Part shown: piece after piece, positions 7,548 through 17,320 of the stretch | Layout of the letters: every line of letters begins with the position of its first letter | Numbering within the stretch: position 1 is the first letter of the stretch | DNA from: an uncultured Fretibacterium sp. | GTDB lineage: Bacteria; Synergistota; Synergistia; Synergistales; Aminobacteriaceae | Direction of reading: 5' to 3' | DNA: 52,681 nucleotides | Assembly: GCA_937915755.1 (NCBI GenBank) | Contig: CALGGR010000110.1 | Span: forward strand, 1-52,681 | Translations under genes and position numbers: made by a program | Notes under the pieces: generated by a model | What the model was told of the DNA's origin: nothing | The model's input: the letters and a program-made list of their open reading frames with translations, nothing else | Database searches by the model: none

Positions 7548-10160
7548 CTATATGAACGAGAACACGAGATTCCCCGCCTTAACGTCAACATTCACGAGAG
7601 TCTTCTCCTTAACTCCTCCGCCTATCATTGCCCGAGCAAGCTTCGTCTCAACGTTGTGCGTGATGTAGCGCTTCAACGGCCTTGCGCCATACACGGGGTC
7701 ATAGCCAGCTTCAGCAATGAACTTCAGGGCATCGTCCGAGAATTTCAGTTCAATCTGCCTGTCAGCAAGTCTCTCCTGAAGGTGCGAGATCAGGATCTTC
7801 ACGATCTCCTTCACCTCGTCCATACTCAGCGGTTTGAAGAACACAATATCGTCGACACGATTCAGGAACTCAGGGCGGAAATTCTCACGCAATGTCTGCA
7901 TTACTTCCTCGCGTGTGCTCACGGGAATCATTCCGCCGGTCATCCCCTCTATTAAAGCCTGTGAGCCTATGTTGCTCGTCATTATGATTACCGTGTTCTT
8001 GAAGTCCACAGTCCGGCCATGCGAGTCCGTGATTCTTCCGTCATCAAGCACCTGCAATAGTATGTTGAAGACATCAGGGTGAGCCTTCTCGATTTCGTCA
8101 AAGAGTATTACGCTGTACGGCCTCCGCCTTACTGCTTCGGAAAGCTGGCCTCCCTCATCATAGCCCACATAGCCGGGAGGTGCTCCGACGAGCCTTGAGA
8201 CTGAATGCTTCTCCATGTACTCGCTCATGTCAATGCGAATCATGTTGTCCTCGCTGTCGAATAGTGCCTCTGCAAGCGTTCGGGCAAGCTCCGTTTTTCC
8301 CACGCCTGTAGGCCCCAAGAATATGAATGAGCCTATTGGTCGCTTAGGATCTTTGATGCCGCTTCTCGCACGTAATACAGCGTCTGCAACAAGCTGAACA
8401 GCCTCGTCCTGCCCAACAACACGCTTGTGAAGTATCTCGTCGAGTTTCAGGAGCTTTTCACGCTCACCCTCAAGGAGTCGTGTTACAGGTATTCCCGTCC
8501 ATCTGCTCACTATGTCAGCAATCTCGTCATCGGTAACTTCCTCACGTAGCAGCTTGTTGTCGTCCGAACCTTTCAGAATGTCAGCCCTCTTTGCCTCCTG
8601 TCCTGCAAGGACGCGCTGAAGTCTAGGAAGTTCGCCGTTCTGTAATTCAGAGACAAGTTCCCAGTTCCCCGAACGCTGTGCAGACTCTATCTTCGCCTTC
8701 GTGTCCTCAATCTGTCGCCTGAAACTCTGTATGTCAGCAATCGCTTTTTTCTCGTTCTCATACTGAGTCTTCAGCGATTCATACTCTTCCTCTGCCTCTT
8801 GAAGCTCTTTCTGGAGAACTTTGAGACGTTCCTTGCTTGCTTCGTCATCTTCACGTTTCAGCGAGATTTCCTCAATCTTCAACTGCATTACCTTCCGTGA
8901 GGCTGCATCAAGCTCCGAAGGCTGCGAGTCAATCTCCGTCCTTATCATAGCGCAAGCCTCATCAACCAAATCTATAGCCTTGTCGGGAAGGAACCTGTTA
9001 GTGATATACCTGTTCGACAAAACTGCAGCAGCAACTAGAGCATTATCCCTGATTACTACACCGTGATGAACCTGCAGCTTCTCGCGTATTCCCCTGAGTA
9101 TTGATATAGTGTCCTCGACCGATGGCTGTTCAACGTCAACGGGCTGGAATCTTCGTGCAAGTGCCGCGTCCTTCTCGATGTACTTGCGGTATTCGTCCGT
9201 CGTAGTCGCGCCAATGCAGTGAAGCTCTCCGCGTGCAAGCATGGGTTTCAGCATGTTACCTGCGTCAACAGCACCTTCAGCAGCACCAGCCCCGACAATA
9301 GTGTGAAGTTCGTCGATGAACAGAATGATTCTTCCGTCGCTGTTCTTGACCTCGTTCAGTACGGCCTTGAGTCTTTCCTCAAACTCACCTCTGTACTTTG
9401 CGCCCGCAACAAGTGAGCCCATATCAAGCGCGAAGACAGTACGTTCCTTCAGGCCTTCGGGGACATCACCGCGAACTATTCTCTGTGCCAATCCTTCAAC
9501 GATTGCGGTCTTTCCGACACCGGGGTCTCCGATTAGCACGGGGTTGTTCTTAGTCTTACGTGAGAGGATTCGTATTACCCTTCTGATTTCTTCATCGCGT
9601 CCAATTACAGGGTCAAGCTTATTGTTCCTCGCCGCCTGAACCAAATCGCGCCCGTACTTTTCGAGAGCTTCATACGTTGCCTCAGGGTCTGCGCTCTGTA
9701 CCCTCTGTGAGCCTCTGACATCATTCAGAGTCTTCAGGAATCTTTCCTCAGTTATGCCGAAGCGTGAGAATATCCTTCCACATGGGGTGTTATTGCCTTC
9801 TGAGAGCATGGCCATGAAGAGATGCTCAACCGAAATGTACTCGTCCTTGAGGGATTTTGCTCGTTCCTCAGCGCGGGTGAATAAGCGTTCGAGCCTCTGG
9901 GTGATGTAGATTTTACCCTGCTCTGTCCCTGAGAATGTTACGCGGGGAAGTTTTGCTAGTTCCTCGTCAACAGCCTTCAAGATTTCGGCGGGATCTATAT
10001 TCATTTTTCGGAGAAGCTGGGGGATCAGTCCTTCCGAATCCCTGAGCATCGCCGACAATAAATGTTCGCAGTCAACCTGCTGATGATTATATTCTGATGC
10101 TATTGCCTGTGAAGCGTTCAATGCTTCTTGACTCTTTCGCGTTAATTTGTTAGCGTCCAT
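7548..10160 (-). CDS. clpB: ATP-dependent disaggregase ClpB
   Basis: ClpB threads aggregated proteins through a hexameric ring, working with DnaK. I start at the ATG at 10160 (MDANKLTRKSQEAL), with GGGGTGAG upstream, giving 870 residues, the normal length. Order: N-domain (1-145), AAA1 with Walker A GDPGVGKT near 205 and Walker B IILFIDELH, middle coiled coil (about 410-530), AAA2 with Walker A GPTGVGKT near 605 and Walker B VILFDEIEKAHPD, and the C-terminal D2-small domain (about 760-860). The gene stands alone. I found no CIRCE inverted repeat or obvious heat-shock promoter in the short gap before 10160. Confidence 0.97.
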   Translation of the reverse strand: MDANKLTRKSQEALNASQAIASEYNHQQVDCEHLLSAMLRDSEGLIPQLLRKMNIDPAEILKAVDEELAKLPRVTFSGTEQGKIYITQRLERLFTRAEERAKSLKDEYISVEHLFMAMLSEGNNTPCGRIFSRFGITEERFLKTLNDVRGSQRVQSADPEATYEALEKYGRDLVQAARNNKLDPVIGRDEEIRRVIRILSRKTKNNPVLIGDPGVGKTAIVEGLAQRIVRGDVPEGLKERTVFALDMGSLVAGAKYRGEFEERLKAVLNEVKNSDGRIILFIDELHTIVGAGAAEGAVDAGNMLKPMLARGELHCIGATTTDEYRKYIEKDAALARRFQPVDVEQPSVEDTISILRGIREKLQVHHGVVIRDNALVAAAVLSNRYITNRFLPDKAIDLVDEACAMIRTEIDSQPSELDAASRKVMQLKIEEISLKREDDEASKERLKVLQKELQEAEEEYESLKTQYENEKKAIADIQSFRRQIEDTKAKIESAQRSGNWELVSELQNGELPRLQRVLAGQEAKRADILKGSDDNKLLREEVTDDEIADIVSRWTGIPVTRLLEGEREKLLKLDEILHKRVVGQDEAVQLVADAVLRARSGIKDPKRPIGSFIFLGPTGVGKTELARTLAEALFDSEDNMIRIDMSEYMEKHSVSRLVGAPPGYVGYDEGGQLSEAVRRRPYSVILFDEIEKAHPDVFNILLQVLDDGRITDSHGRTVDFKNTVIIMTSNIGSQALIEGMTGGMIPVSTREEVMQTLRENFRPEFLNRVDDIVFFKPLSMDEVKEIVKILISHLQERLADRQIELKFSDDALKFIAEAGYDPVYGARPLKRYITHNVETKLARAMIGGGVKEKTLVNVDVKAGNLVFSFI

Positions 10161-10257
10161 TTTAATCTCACCCCTTTTAACCAAACCTAACTAATTATAG
10201 CTGAGATTTTTATTTTTGCAACAGGCTATAATTATTTTTTCAGGAGGAATTTTTGTC

Positions 10258-11724
10258 ATGGCAGCAAAGAGTATCAAGAGAAATTATTTCTACAACGCAA
10301 TCTACAATGTACTTATGCTTCTTACACCGTTAATCACAGCTCCGTATATCTCGCGTGTTTTCAAGGCTGACGGTGTTGGGACTGTCAGCTTCGTTGCTTC
10401 GGTCGTTCAGTACTTCATCATATTCTCTGACTTCGGGACAGGAAGCTACGGCCAGCGCGAAATCTCATACTCTCGCGATGACGTGGATAAACGCAGTGCA
10501 GCTTTCTGGGAAACGTTCAGCCTCCGTGCATTTAATTCACTCATTGCACTTACGGTTTATCTTTCTGTGGTTATATTCTTCGTGAAGTCTTACAGGGTCA
10601 TTTTCCTGATATATACTATAAATATCATCAACGTAGCCTTTGATGTTTCATGGTTCTTCGGTGGACTTGAGGAGTTCGGAAAGATTATTTTCCGCAATAT
10701 TCTGGTTAGAGTTGCTGATATAGCATTCGTGTTCATATTCATAAGATCACAGTCTGAACTCCCGCTCTACGTGTGTGGCGCATCGCTTTTCTCACTTCTC
10801 GGAAGCCTGGTAATGTGGCGGGATGTTCACACTTACGTAAGCAAACCTAAGCTTGAAACTCTTCGTCCATTCCGAAACATCAGGACGGTTTTGTCGCTTT
10901 TCCTTCCGACAATAGCGATTCAGATTTACACGGTCTTGGACAAATCGATGCTTGGCTGGTTCACTGAGGGTACGTTCGAGAACGGTTACTACGAGCAGTC
11001 AATGAAGCTGTCAAAGTTAACATTGGCTTTGATAACATCGTTAGTCGGCGTTATGGTTCCAAGAATAGGCTACCTTTTCGAGAAGAATGAACATGAACAG
11101 ATCAGGGCCTACATGTACGGGAGCTACAGCTTTGTTTGGTTCTTGTCGGTTGCATTATGCTTCGGGATTATCGGAATATCGGACAACTTTGTCCCTTGGT
11201 TCTTTGGACCTGGCTATGATAAAGTTGCGGGGCTTCTAAAAATTTCCAGCTTCCTGATTATCATAATAGGTTTCGGAAGTACAAACGGCGGTCAGTATTT
11301 TGTCCCAACGAAAAGGCAGAACTTGTTCACATACTCAGTCATGGCCGGAGCAGTGATAAACTTCTCGATGAACATATTCTTAATCCGAATGTATCAGTCA
11401 TACGGTGCAATGTTCGCATCGGTCGTCGCAGAAATAGCCGTAACGTCAACGCAATTTTTCCTCATGCGGCGAGAAATCAGCATCGTGAGAGTCGTAAAGT
11501 CTGGGATAAATTACTTCATTGCCGGCGTGATTATGCTCACTGTACTAGTATTCATGAGCAGGGGATTAACACCGTCAGCAATTCACACGTTCACGATGAT
11601 CTTCACGGGGGCAGCGGTATACATGTCATCGCTCTTCGTGATGAGGGATAAATTCTTCCTGGAATATTCCGCAAAGCCTGTGGACTTCCTGAAGAGAAAA
11701 TTTCAGAGGAGTGGAAGTAATTGA
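10258..11724 (+). CDS. Wzx-like polysaccharide flippase (MOP superfamily)
   Basis: The start at 10258 (MAAKSIKRNYFYNAIYN) is chosen because CAGGAGGAATTTTTGTC precedes it; the protein then has 488 residues. It is a polytopic membrane protein with 12-14 hydrophobic segments and the N-terminal pattern NAIYNVLMLLTPLITAPYIS, RVFKADGVG typical of RfbX/Wzx O-unit flippases, which move undecaprenyl-linked sugars across the inner membrane. Its stop overlaps the start of the MATE gene. No glycosyltransferases adjoin it, so the polysaccharide served cannot be named from the window. Confidence 0.85.
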   Translation: MAAKSIKRNYFYNAIYNVLMLLTPLITAPYISRVFKADGVGTVSFVASVVQYFIIFSDFGTGSYGQREISYSRDDVDKRSAAFWETFSLRAFNSLIALTVYLSVVIFFVKSYRVIFLIYTINIINVAFDVSWFFGGLEEFGKIIFRNILVRVADIAFVFIFIRSQSELPLYVCGASLFSLLGSLVMWRDVHTYVSKPKLETLRPFRNIRTVLSLFLPTIAIQIYTVLDKSMLGWFTEGTFENGYYEQSMKLSKLTLALITSLVGVMVPRIGYLFEKNEHEQIRAYMYGSYSFVWFLSVALCFGIIGISDNFVPWFFGPGYDKVAGLLKISSFLIIIIGFGSTNGGQYFVPTKRQNLFTYSVMAGAVINFSMNIFLIRMYQSYGAMFASVVAEIAVTSTQFFLMRREISIVRVVKSGINYFIAGVIMLTVLVFMSRGLTPSAIHTFTMIFTGAAVYMSSLFVMRDKFFLEYSAKPVDFLKRKFQRSGSN

Positions 11725-13079
11725 GACGATATGAACTTAACATGACAAGCGGGCGAATATGGACGGTTCTTCTTGCGTTTACATGGCCGCTTCTTCTTGA
11801 GAACATACTGCAGCTTCTATACTACACAACTGACAGCGTTATAGTCGGGCGTTACGTGGGAGTCTCAGCACTAGCAGCAATAAGCGCAACAACTCACATC
11901 TGTGGAATGCTCGTGAGATTCTTCAACGGCACGGCAACAGGCGCAGGTGTCGTAATCAGCCGATCGTTCGGAGCGAATGACCGGGAACGTCTCAATGAAT
12001 CCATAAAGACCTCGCTCATTCTAACTCTCACAGGGTGCGTGATTCTGACTGTCTTCGGAGTAACTATGTCGCGCTTCTTCCTCGAAAGGATGTCGACTCC
12101 CCCTGACGTTATCGACGAGGCTGACACGTACCTGAAGATATACTTCGGCGGAATCTCCGGGCTTCTCTTCTACAATATAGGCGGTGCAATCTTGCGGGCA
12201 ATGGGTGATACACGGAGGCCGTTGTTCTTCCTGATAGTTTGCAGCATCCTGAATATCGTTCTTGATTTGGCGTTCGTAAAAATCGGCTGGGGAATCGCTG
12301 GAGTCGCAATCGCAACAATAACCGCTCAGGCATTATCGGCATGTCTTGTGATTTACACGGTGATAAAAACTGCGGGGCTTTCTGGAAGATGGAGGCTTGA
12401 CCGCGAAATCTCCCGGATGATTCTGAAGATAGGGCTTCCATTCGGGATACAGATGGCCATCGTGGCGTTCTCAAATGTATTTGTGCAGGGATATATCAAC
12501 GTTTTCGGGACGGCGTGCATTGCTGGCTGGGGAGTGTACATGAAACTGGATCAGTACATGATGCTTCCGATTCAGAGCATGGGGCAGGCTGTAACGGTCT
12601 TCACGGGACAGAATCTTGGGGCGGAAAAGCGAGACCGTGCAATTTCCGGGACATGGACGGCTCTGGCAATGATGCTCGTGATTTCGTCGGGTATTGCCTC
12701 AACGCTGTACTTACTCGCACCCGTTTTATCGTCATTCTTCAGCCCTGACGCGCGGGTCATTGAGTATGGTACGCTCTTCATCAGAATGTGTACCCCAATC
12801 GCCGTAACATGCTGCTTCAATCAGATATTGTCGGGGTATTTGAGAGGGGACGGAAATTCACGTATGCCTATGGTGATTACGCTTTGCACTCATGTGTTCT
12901 TCAGGCAGATATATCTCGCTGTGATTACGAGGCTGATACCGGGGAATGTTTATGTTGTTGGATTCGGGTATCCTGCCGGGTGGATATTATGCGCGGTTAT
13001 AATGAAGGGGTACTATTTCTACTGGCAAAAGAAAATAATCACAAAGAGAGGTTGCGACAATGCAGAAATTTCCCGTTGA
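11721..13079 (+). CDS. MATE-family multidrug/Na+ antiporter
   Basis: The 452-residue protein has twelve membrane segments in two six-helix halves: WTVLLAFTWPLLLENILQLL at the start, VIVGRYVGVSALAAIS, and the second half from about 240 (IGLPFGIQMAIVAFSNVFVQ). Those are hallmarks of MatE exporters of cationic compounds. The start is TTG at 11721, which overlaps the flippase stop (TTGA) and has GAGGAG about 10 bases upstream; an ATG at 11742 is an alternative. Its 3' end overlaps the symporter gene by 20 bases. Confidence 0.9.
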   Translation: MRRYELNMTSGRIWTVLLAFTWPLLLENILQLLYYTTDSVIVGRYVGVSALAAISATTHICGMLVRFFNGTATGAGVVISRSFGANDRERLNESIKTSLILTLTGCVILTVFGVTMSRFFLERMSTPPDVIDEADTYLKIYFGGISGLLFYNIGGAILRAMGDTRRPLFFLIVCSILNIVLDLAFVKIGWGIAGVAIATITAQALSACLVIYTVIKTAGLSGRWRLDREISRMILKIGLPFGIQMAIVAFSNVFVQGYINVFGTACIAGWGVYMKLDQYMMLPIQSMGQAVTVFTGQNLGAEKRDRAISGTWTALAMMLVISSGIASTLYLLAPVLSSFFSPDARVIEYGTLFIRMCTPIAVTCCFNQILSGYLRGDGNSRMPMVITLCTHVFFRQIYLAVITRLIPGNVYVVGFGYPAGWILCAVIMKGYYFYWQKKIITKRGCDNAEISR

Positions 13080-14718
13080 CCCAGAAAACACACAAGATGC
13101 CGTTAAATCTGTCCTTGAATACGTGAATGACCGCCTGAAATCTTATCGTCTGAAACACAAAGACGAGCTTCAATCTTCCCTAATGGCCGAAGAATCACTT
13201 CTCCGTCTCATGAAGTATTCTGACTTCTCGAAGGTCAGCGCAATTTTTGTGAAAGTTATTCGTGTTTTCGGGAACGTCAAAATCATTCTCAGAGTTCCCG
13301 GTGAGAAGTTCAACTTTGCTGAGACGCTTGGAGTTGACAACGCTCTTGCTGACGAGGGTATGCCAGAAACTCAGGAAGCAATCCAGAATATCATCATGCG
13401 CTCGTTCGAGGACAGGCTGACTTATTCCCATAAGAACGGCCTGAATACGATTACGGCAATCGCTGTGAAGTCTACGTTGGAGGGAGTGTACATTACGGTT
13501 GCGGCACTGGCTGCGGCTGTCATAATCGGAGTACTAATGAAGTCATTTGCCCCCGTAGATTTCTGCGTGTCCGTCAACAATATTTTCCTCGAACGCTTCA
13601 ATACCATGTACATGAACGCCCTCAAGACCGCCGTGACTCCGCTCGTGTTCTTCTCAATAATCACATGCCTCGCGCAGTTCGGTAGCTTCTCTGAACTCGG
13701 CAAGACAGGAGGGCTGATTATCTCGCTGTTCCTTGCGATGACGTTCCTTTCGTCGTCAATAGGCGCGGGAGTGTTCATGATTTTCCGGCCGGGAGCTGAG
13801 ATTCATTCGTTCACGGCTTCAGCGGAAGCTGTAATTCCTGCGTCATCGTTCCGGCAGAGCGACTTCATCACAAGCATAATCCCGTCAAATATCCTTCTTC
13901 CTTTCCTCAACATGAACATGATACAGGTGATATTCTTGGCGTTTGCTCTTGGCGGGTCAATGGGGGTAATAGGCGAGGCGGGGAAAATCCTCAGGGACTT
14001 CTTTGAGGCCTGCAACAAAATGTTCATGGCCTTCACTAGAGCATTAATTGCCTTGATTCCTTTTACTGCTTTCTGCGCGATTCTGTCAGCCGTCCTCACT
14101 TCTGACGCGGGCGCACGAAATCTCTTGTCGCTAGGAGGATTCTGCGTTGCGACTGTTGTGGGGCTTGCTCTGGTTCTGTGCTTGGACATGGTATATGTTG
14201 CTGTCGTTGGGAAGGTGAGTCCTTTCACGTTCATAAAGAAATATTTTCCCGTTATGCTCTTCTCGCTCACATCATCAACAACCGGATGCATTCCCATAAA
14301 CTTGGAGTATTGCGAGAAACTCGGAATCCCACGCAAGATATGCTCGTTCTCCGTGCCGCTGGGTGCGACTGTGAGCCTTGACGGCGTTGCGATGTACGTG
14401 TCTCTTGCTTCATTGACGCTCGCGGGAATTTATGGGGTTAACCTGAGCTTTACGGGCATTCTTGGAGTTATAGCGTCATCGGTGATACTTTCTGTGAGTG
14501 CGCCGGGCATTCCTGGTACGGGGCTGATATGCGTTGCAGTTCTTACGGCACAGTTAGGTGTTCCAGCCGAAGCAATAGGCATAATCATGGGCGTTGATGC
14601 CGTGCTGACTATCCTTCGGACTCCCGTAAATATCTTCAGCATAGTATCGACATCGCTCGTTGCTTCGTCAAGAATGGGGGTGCTTGACATGGAGGCCTTC
14701 AATTCAAACGCGGCATGA
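13060..14718 (+). CDS. Dicarboxylate/amino acid:cation symporter (DAACS) with an N-terminal soluble domain
   Basis: Residues about 145-550 form a DAACS (GltP/DctA-like) transporter: the hairpin region SSTTGCIPINLEYCEKLGIP and the motif PLGATVSLDGVAMY (family: LGATxNxDGTA) are clear. It should couple uptake of a dicarboxylate or acidic amino acid to cations. The first 130 residues are soluble and not part of the family: they carry LQSSLMAEESLLRLM and a beta-rich segment (KVIRVFGNVKIILRVPGEKF), which resembles the fold start of GHKL ATPases but lacks an obvious nucleotide motif. Total length is 552 against about 420 for the bare transporter. It overlaps the preceding MATE gene. Confidence 0.85.
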   Translation: MQKFPVDPENTQDAVKSVLEYVNDRLKSYRLKHKDELQSSLMAEESLLRLMKYSDFSKVSAIFVKVIRVFGNVKIILRVPGEKFNFAETLGVDNALADEGMPETQEAIQNIIMRSFEDRLTYSHKNGLNTITAIAVKSTLEGVYITVAALAAAVIIGVLMKSFAPVDFCVSVNNIFLERFNTMYMNALKTAVTPLVFFSIITCLAQFGSFSELGKTGGLIISLFLAMTFLSSSIGAGVFMIFRPGAEIHSFTASAEAVIPASSFRQSDFITSIIPSNILLPFLNMNMIQVIFLAFALGGSMGVIGEAGKILRDFFEACNKMFMAFTRALIALIPFTAFCAILSAVLTSDAGARNLLSLGGFCVATVVGLALVLCLDMVYVAVVGKVSPFTFIKKYFPVMLFSLTSSTTGCIPINLEYCEKLGIPRKICSFSVPLGATVSLDGVAMYVSLASLTLAGIYGVNLSFTGILGVIASSVILSVSAPGIPGTGLICVAVLTAQLGVPAEAIGIIMGVDAVLTILRTPVNIFSIVSTSLVASSRMGVLDMEAFNSNAA

Positions 14719-14761
14719 TGCTATAATTTCCGGTATTCCAGCACAAAGAGAGGCATCAACA

Positions 14762-15097
14762 ATGGCAGTATATGACGATTTTGCGAAGCTCGACATCAGA
14801 GTCGGCACTATCATAAAGGCCGAAGCGTTCCCAAAAGCTCGAAAACCCGCCTACAAGCTCACGATAGATTTCGGAGACGAGGTAGGCATAAAGCGTTCAA
14901 GCGCACAGATTACGAACTACTACAAGCCGGAAGAACTAATCGGCAAAAAGATTCTCGGTGTTGTGAACTTTCCTCCAAGACAGATTGCGGATTTCTTCAG
15001 CGAGGTTCTTGTTCTTGGGACTGACAGCAAAGGAGGAATTGTCCTCGCAGTCCCAGACATTCCAAATGAGGCTAAGAACGGCGATAAACTCTGCTGA
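14762..15097 (+). CDS. CsaA-like tRNA-binding-fold protein
   Basis: The 111-residue protein from the ATG at 14762 (GAGAGG upstream) matches the CsaA/EMAP-II OB-fold family: DDFAKLDIRVGTIIKAEAFP, KLTIDFG, SSAQITNYY, GKKILGVVNFPPRQI, SEVLVLG and GDKLC. In Bacillus CsaA is described as a secretion-related chaperone; the fold also binds tRNA in other contexts. It is monocistronic here, with a short gap to the symporter upstream. Confidence 0.85.
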   Translation: MAVYDDFAKLDIRVGTIIKAEAFPKARKPAYKLTIDFGDEVGIKRSSAQITNYYKPEELIGKKILGVVNFPPRQIADFFSEVLVLGTDSKGGIVLAVPDIPNEAKNGDKLC

Positions 15098-15166
15098 CCT
15101 GTTGCCATAAACCATGCTTCAAGGTGTTATCATTCATTCATCATAATACAAAGGAGCAAGATTTAT

Positions 15167-16333
15167 ATGTTAGGCGATTTCACATACTGCAACCCAACAC
15201 GCTTGTACTTCGGGAAGAATGCCCTCGACGGTCTCAAGCAGGAACTCCCGAAATACGGCAAGAATGTCATGCTCACTTACGGAGGCGGGTCGGTCAAGAA
15301 GAGCGGACTCTATGACTCAATCGTCGAAATCCTCAAATCATCCGGCAAGAACATCATTGACCTTCCCGGCGTAATGTCAAACCCAACATCGGAGAAGCTA
15401 ATCGAGGGTGCAAAGCTGGCACGTGAGAACAACGTTGACCTCATACTTGCTGTCGGCGGAGGCTCGGTCTGCGATTACTCGAAGGCCGTTTCAGTCTCAG
15501 CGTACTATGACGGCGACGCTTGGGAAAAATACTTCCTCAAGATGGAGGAGCCTGAATGCAGAATTATCCCTGTAGGCTGTGTTCTTACGATGGTGGGAAC
15601 AGGCTCAGAGATGAACGGCGGCTCAGTCATTACTAACCACGCGCAGAAGCTCAAAATCGGCCATGTCTTCGGTGATAACGTTTTCCCGAAATTCTCAATC
15701 CTCAATCCCGAATACACGTTCACAGTCCCTCAGTATCAGATGGTCGCTGGCTTCTTCGACATAATGAGCCACATAATGGAGCAGTATTTCTCAGGCAACG
15801 ACGACAACACATCGGACTACCTCGCTGAAGGACTCATGAAATCCCTCGTGAACAGCTCACGAATCGCCGTGAAGAATCCCAAAGACTACGAGGCTCGAAG
15901 CAACATAATGTGGACAGCGACATGGGCGTTGAACACTCTCATCGGCAAGGCAAAGTCTCAGGACTGGATGGTTCACATGCTTGGTCAGGCAGTCGGTGCG
16001 TACACTAATGCAACTCACGGAATGACTCTCTCAGCCGTATCACTCGCATATTATAGGCTCATAATGAACGATGGCCTCAAGAAATTCGCGCGTTTCGCCG
16101 TGAACGTTTGGGGCGTAAATCCTGATGGCAAGTCCGACAAGGAGCTTGCTGACGCGGGATTGAAGGCTCTCGAATCATGGATGAAGGAAATCGGAGTCGT
16201 CATGAACCTGAAGGAACTCGGTGTAACTCCTGATATGTTCGAGGGGCTTGCTGATGCTACGTTCATTCTTGACGGAGGATACAGGAAGCTGACACGTGAT
16301 GAGGTCATCGCTGTCTTTAAGGAGAGCATGTGA
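15167..16333 (+). CDS. Iron-containing NAD(P)H-dependent alcohol dehydrogenase (BdhA/YqhD type)
   Basis: This 388-residue group III dehydrogenase reduces aldehydes to alcohols, a common sink for fermentation electrons. Visible features: GGGSVKKSG and GGGSVCDYSKA (nucleotide binding), TGSEMNGGSVIT, and metal ligands in DIMSHIMEQYF and TNATHGMTLS. The ATG at 15167 has CAAAGGAG 10-16 bases upstream. The stop overlaps the next start (TGATG), so it is probably coupled with the flavodoxin gene. The substrate range cannot be read from the sequence. Confidence 0.92.
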   Translation: MLGDFTYCNPTRLYFGKNALDGLKQELPKYGKNVMLTYGGGSVKKSGLYDSIVEILKSSGKNIIDLPGVMSNPTSEKLIEGAKLARENNVDLILAVGGGSVCDYSKAVSVSAYYDGDAWEKYFLKMEEPECRIIPVGCVLTMVGTGSEMNGGSVITNHAQKLKIGHVFGDNVFPKFSILNPEYTFTVPQYQMVAGFFDIMSHIMEQYFSGNDDNTSDYLAEGLMKSLVNSSRIAVKNPKDYEARSNIMWTATWALNTLIGKAKSQDWMVHMLGQAVGAYTNATHGMTLSAVSLAYYRLIMNDGLKKFARFAVNVWGVNPDGKSDKELADAGLKALESWMKEIGVVMNLKELGVTPDMFEGLADATFILDGGYRKLTRDEVIAVFKESM

Positions 16334-16812
16334 TGAGCAGGGTACTTGTGGCATATTTTTCGGCAAGCGGAGTAACTGGGTCAGTCGCAAAGAAACTCGC
16401 TGAGGCAACAGGTGCTGACCTCTACGAGATCCGCCCGGCGGTTAAATACACGTCAGCAGATCTCAACTGGAACAACTCAAACTCACGTTCAAGCGTCGAG
16501 ATGAAGGACAAATCATCGCGCCCTGAACTTGCCGACAAGTCAGCAGAAATTTCCGGCCATGATGTGATATTCTTGGGCTTCCCGATTTGGTGGTACGTTG
16601 CGCCGACAATCATCAACACTTTCCTTGAGGCATACGATTTCAGCGGGAAGAAGATAATTCTCTTTGCAACATCTGGAGGTTCAGGCTTCGGGAGGGCTGT
16701 TGAAGGTCTCAAACCTAGCGCGCCTAATGCGGAAATTCGAGAGGGAAAGTTATTCCGTTCCTCAGTGTCAGTGAATGAGCTGAAGAAATGGGCTGAAGGT
16801 CTCGGAGTGTAG
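16333..16812 (+). CDS. Flavodoxin
   Basis: A 159-residue flavodoxin-fold protein that carries electrons on FMN. The phosphate loop is SASGVTGSVAKKLAE (family SxTGxTxxVA), and the later FMN contacts GFPIWWYVAPTIINTFLE and ATSGGSGFG are typical of the YwrO/flavodoxin_4 subgroup. The ATG at 16333 overlaps the dehydrogenase stop; a GTG at 16330 would add one residue. A four-base gap leads to the next gene, so all three are likely one transcript. Confidence 0.9.
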   Translation: MSRVLVAYFSASGVTGSVAKKLAEATGADLYEIRPAVKYTSADLNWNNSNSRSSVEMKDKSSRPELADKSAEISGHDVIFLGFPIWWYVAPTIINTFLEAYDFSGKKIILFATSGGSGFGRAVEGLKPSAPNAEIREGKLFRSSVSVNELKKWAEGLGV

Positions 16813-16816
16813 CAAG

Positions 16817-17209
16817 ATGAAGCACAAAGTAAGGCTGACGGTCATCGGGAAGAAGCTGTACCCGGAGCTTCAGGCACAATACTGCGCCGACCCAAACTCC
16901 GGCGAATGTCCCTGCTACAACATGGGCGACGTTTTCGAGTTCTACCGCGATGATGAGAGGGACGATTTCTGGCACTGTGGCTTGAACACGCTCGTCCATA
17001 CTGATGCTGACCCCGATACTGTAGCGGGCGGGCCAAAGATGCCGCATTGCTCAGAACTTTGGGACGCTATTAGCCGATATATCTACACGGGACTTCAGGG
17101 CGGCTCTATCATGAAGGGCTGGATGGAGCGCGAGAATGAGATGATTGCCTGCTGTTCAGACGGAACTAGGCCGGTAATCTTCAAGATTGAACGGATCGAT
17201 TACGAGTAA
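16817..17209 (+). CDS. TIGR04076-family small protein
   Basis: The 130-residue protein opens with HKVRLTVIGKKLYPELQAQYC and has several Cys (CxDPNSGECPCYNMGD, MPHCSELWDAI, IACCSDGTRPVIFKIERI), matching the TIGR04076 family of unknown function that is common in anaerobes. The Cys pattern suggests metal or thiol chemistry, which is inference. It follows the flavodoxin gene by four bases. Confidence 0.75.
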   Translation: MKHKVRLTVIGKKLYPELQAQYCADPNSGECPCYNMGDVFEFYRDDERDDFWHCGLNTLVHTDADPDTVAGGPKMPHCSELWDAISRYIYTGLQGGSIMKGWMERENEMIACCSDGTRPVIFKIERIDYE

Positions 17210-17223
17210 AGCGTCATGAATTT

Positions 17224-17260
17224 CACTGTCTCCCTTGCGTATGTGCAGGGGAGATGTTAT
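17224..17260 (+). terminator. Possible terminator after the dehydrogenase-flavodoxin operon
   Basis: GTCTCCC and GGGGAGAT can pair around a small inner stem (TGC/GCA) and are followed by a loose T-rich run (GTTATTTTCTTT). The stem is imperfect. Confidence 0.4.
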
Positions 17261-17320
17261 TTTCTTTAGGGTTTTGCCCTTGAGAGGAGTCGAATCAGAT
17301 TTTGATATGGAGGAATATTG

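Noticed and set aside
10161..10257. CIRCE-type operator before clpB
   Set aside because: No TTAGCACTC-N9-GAGTGCTAA-like repeat is present.
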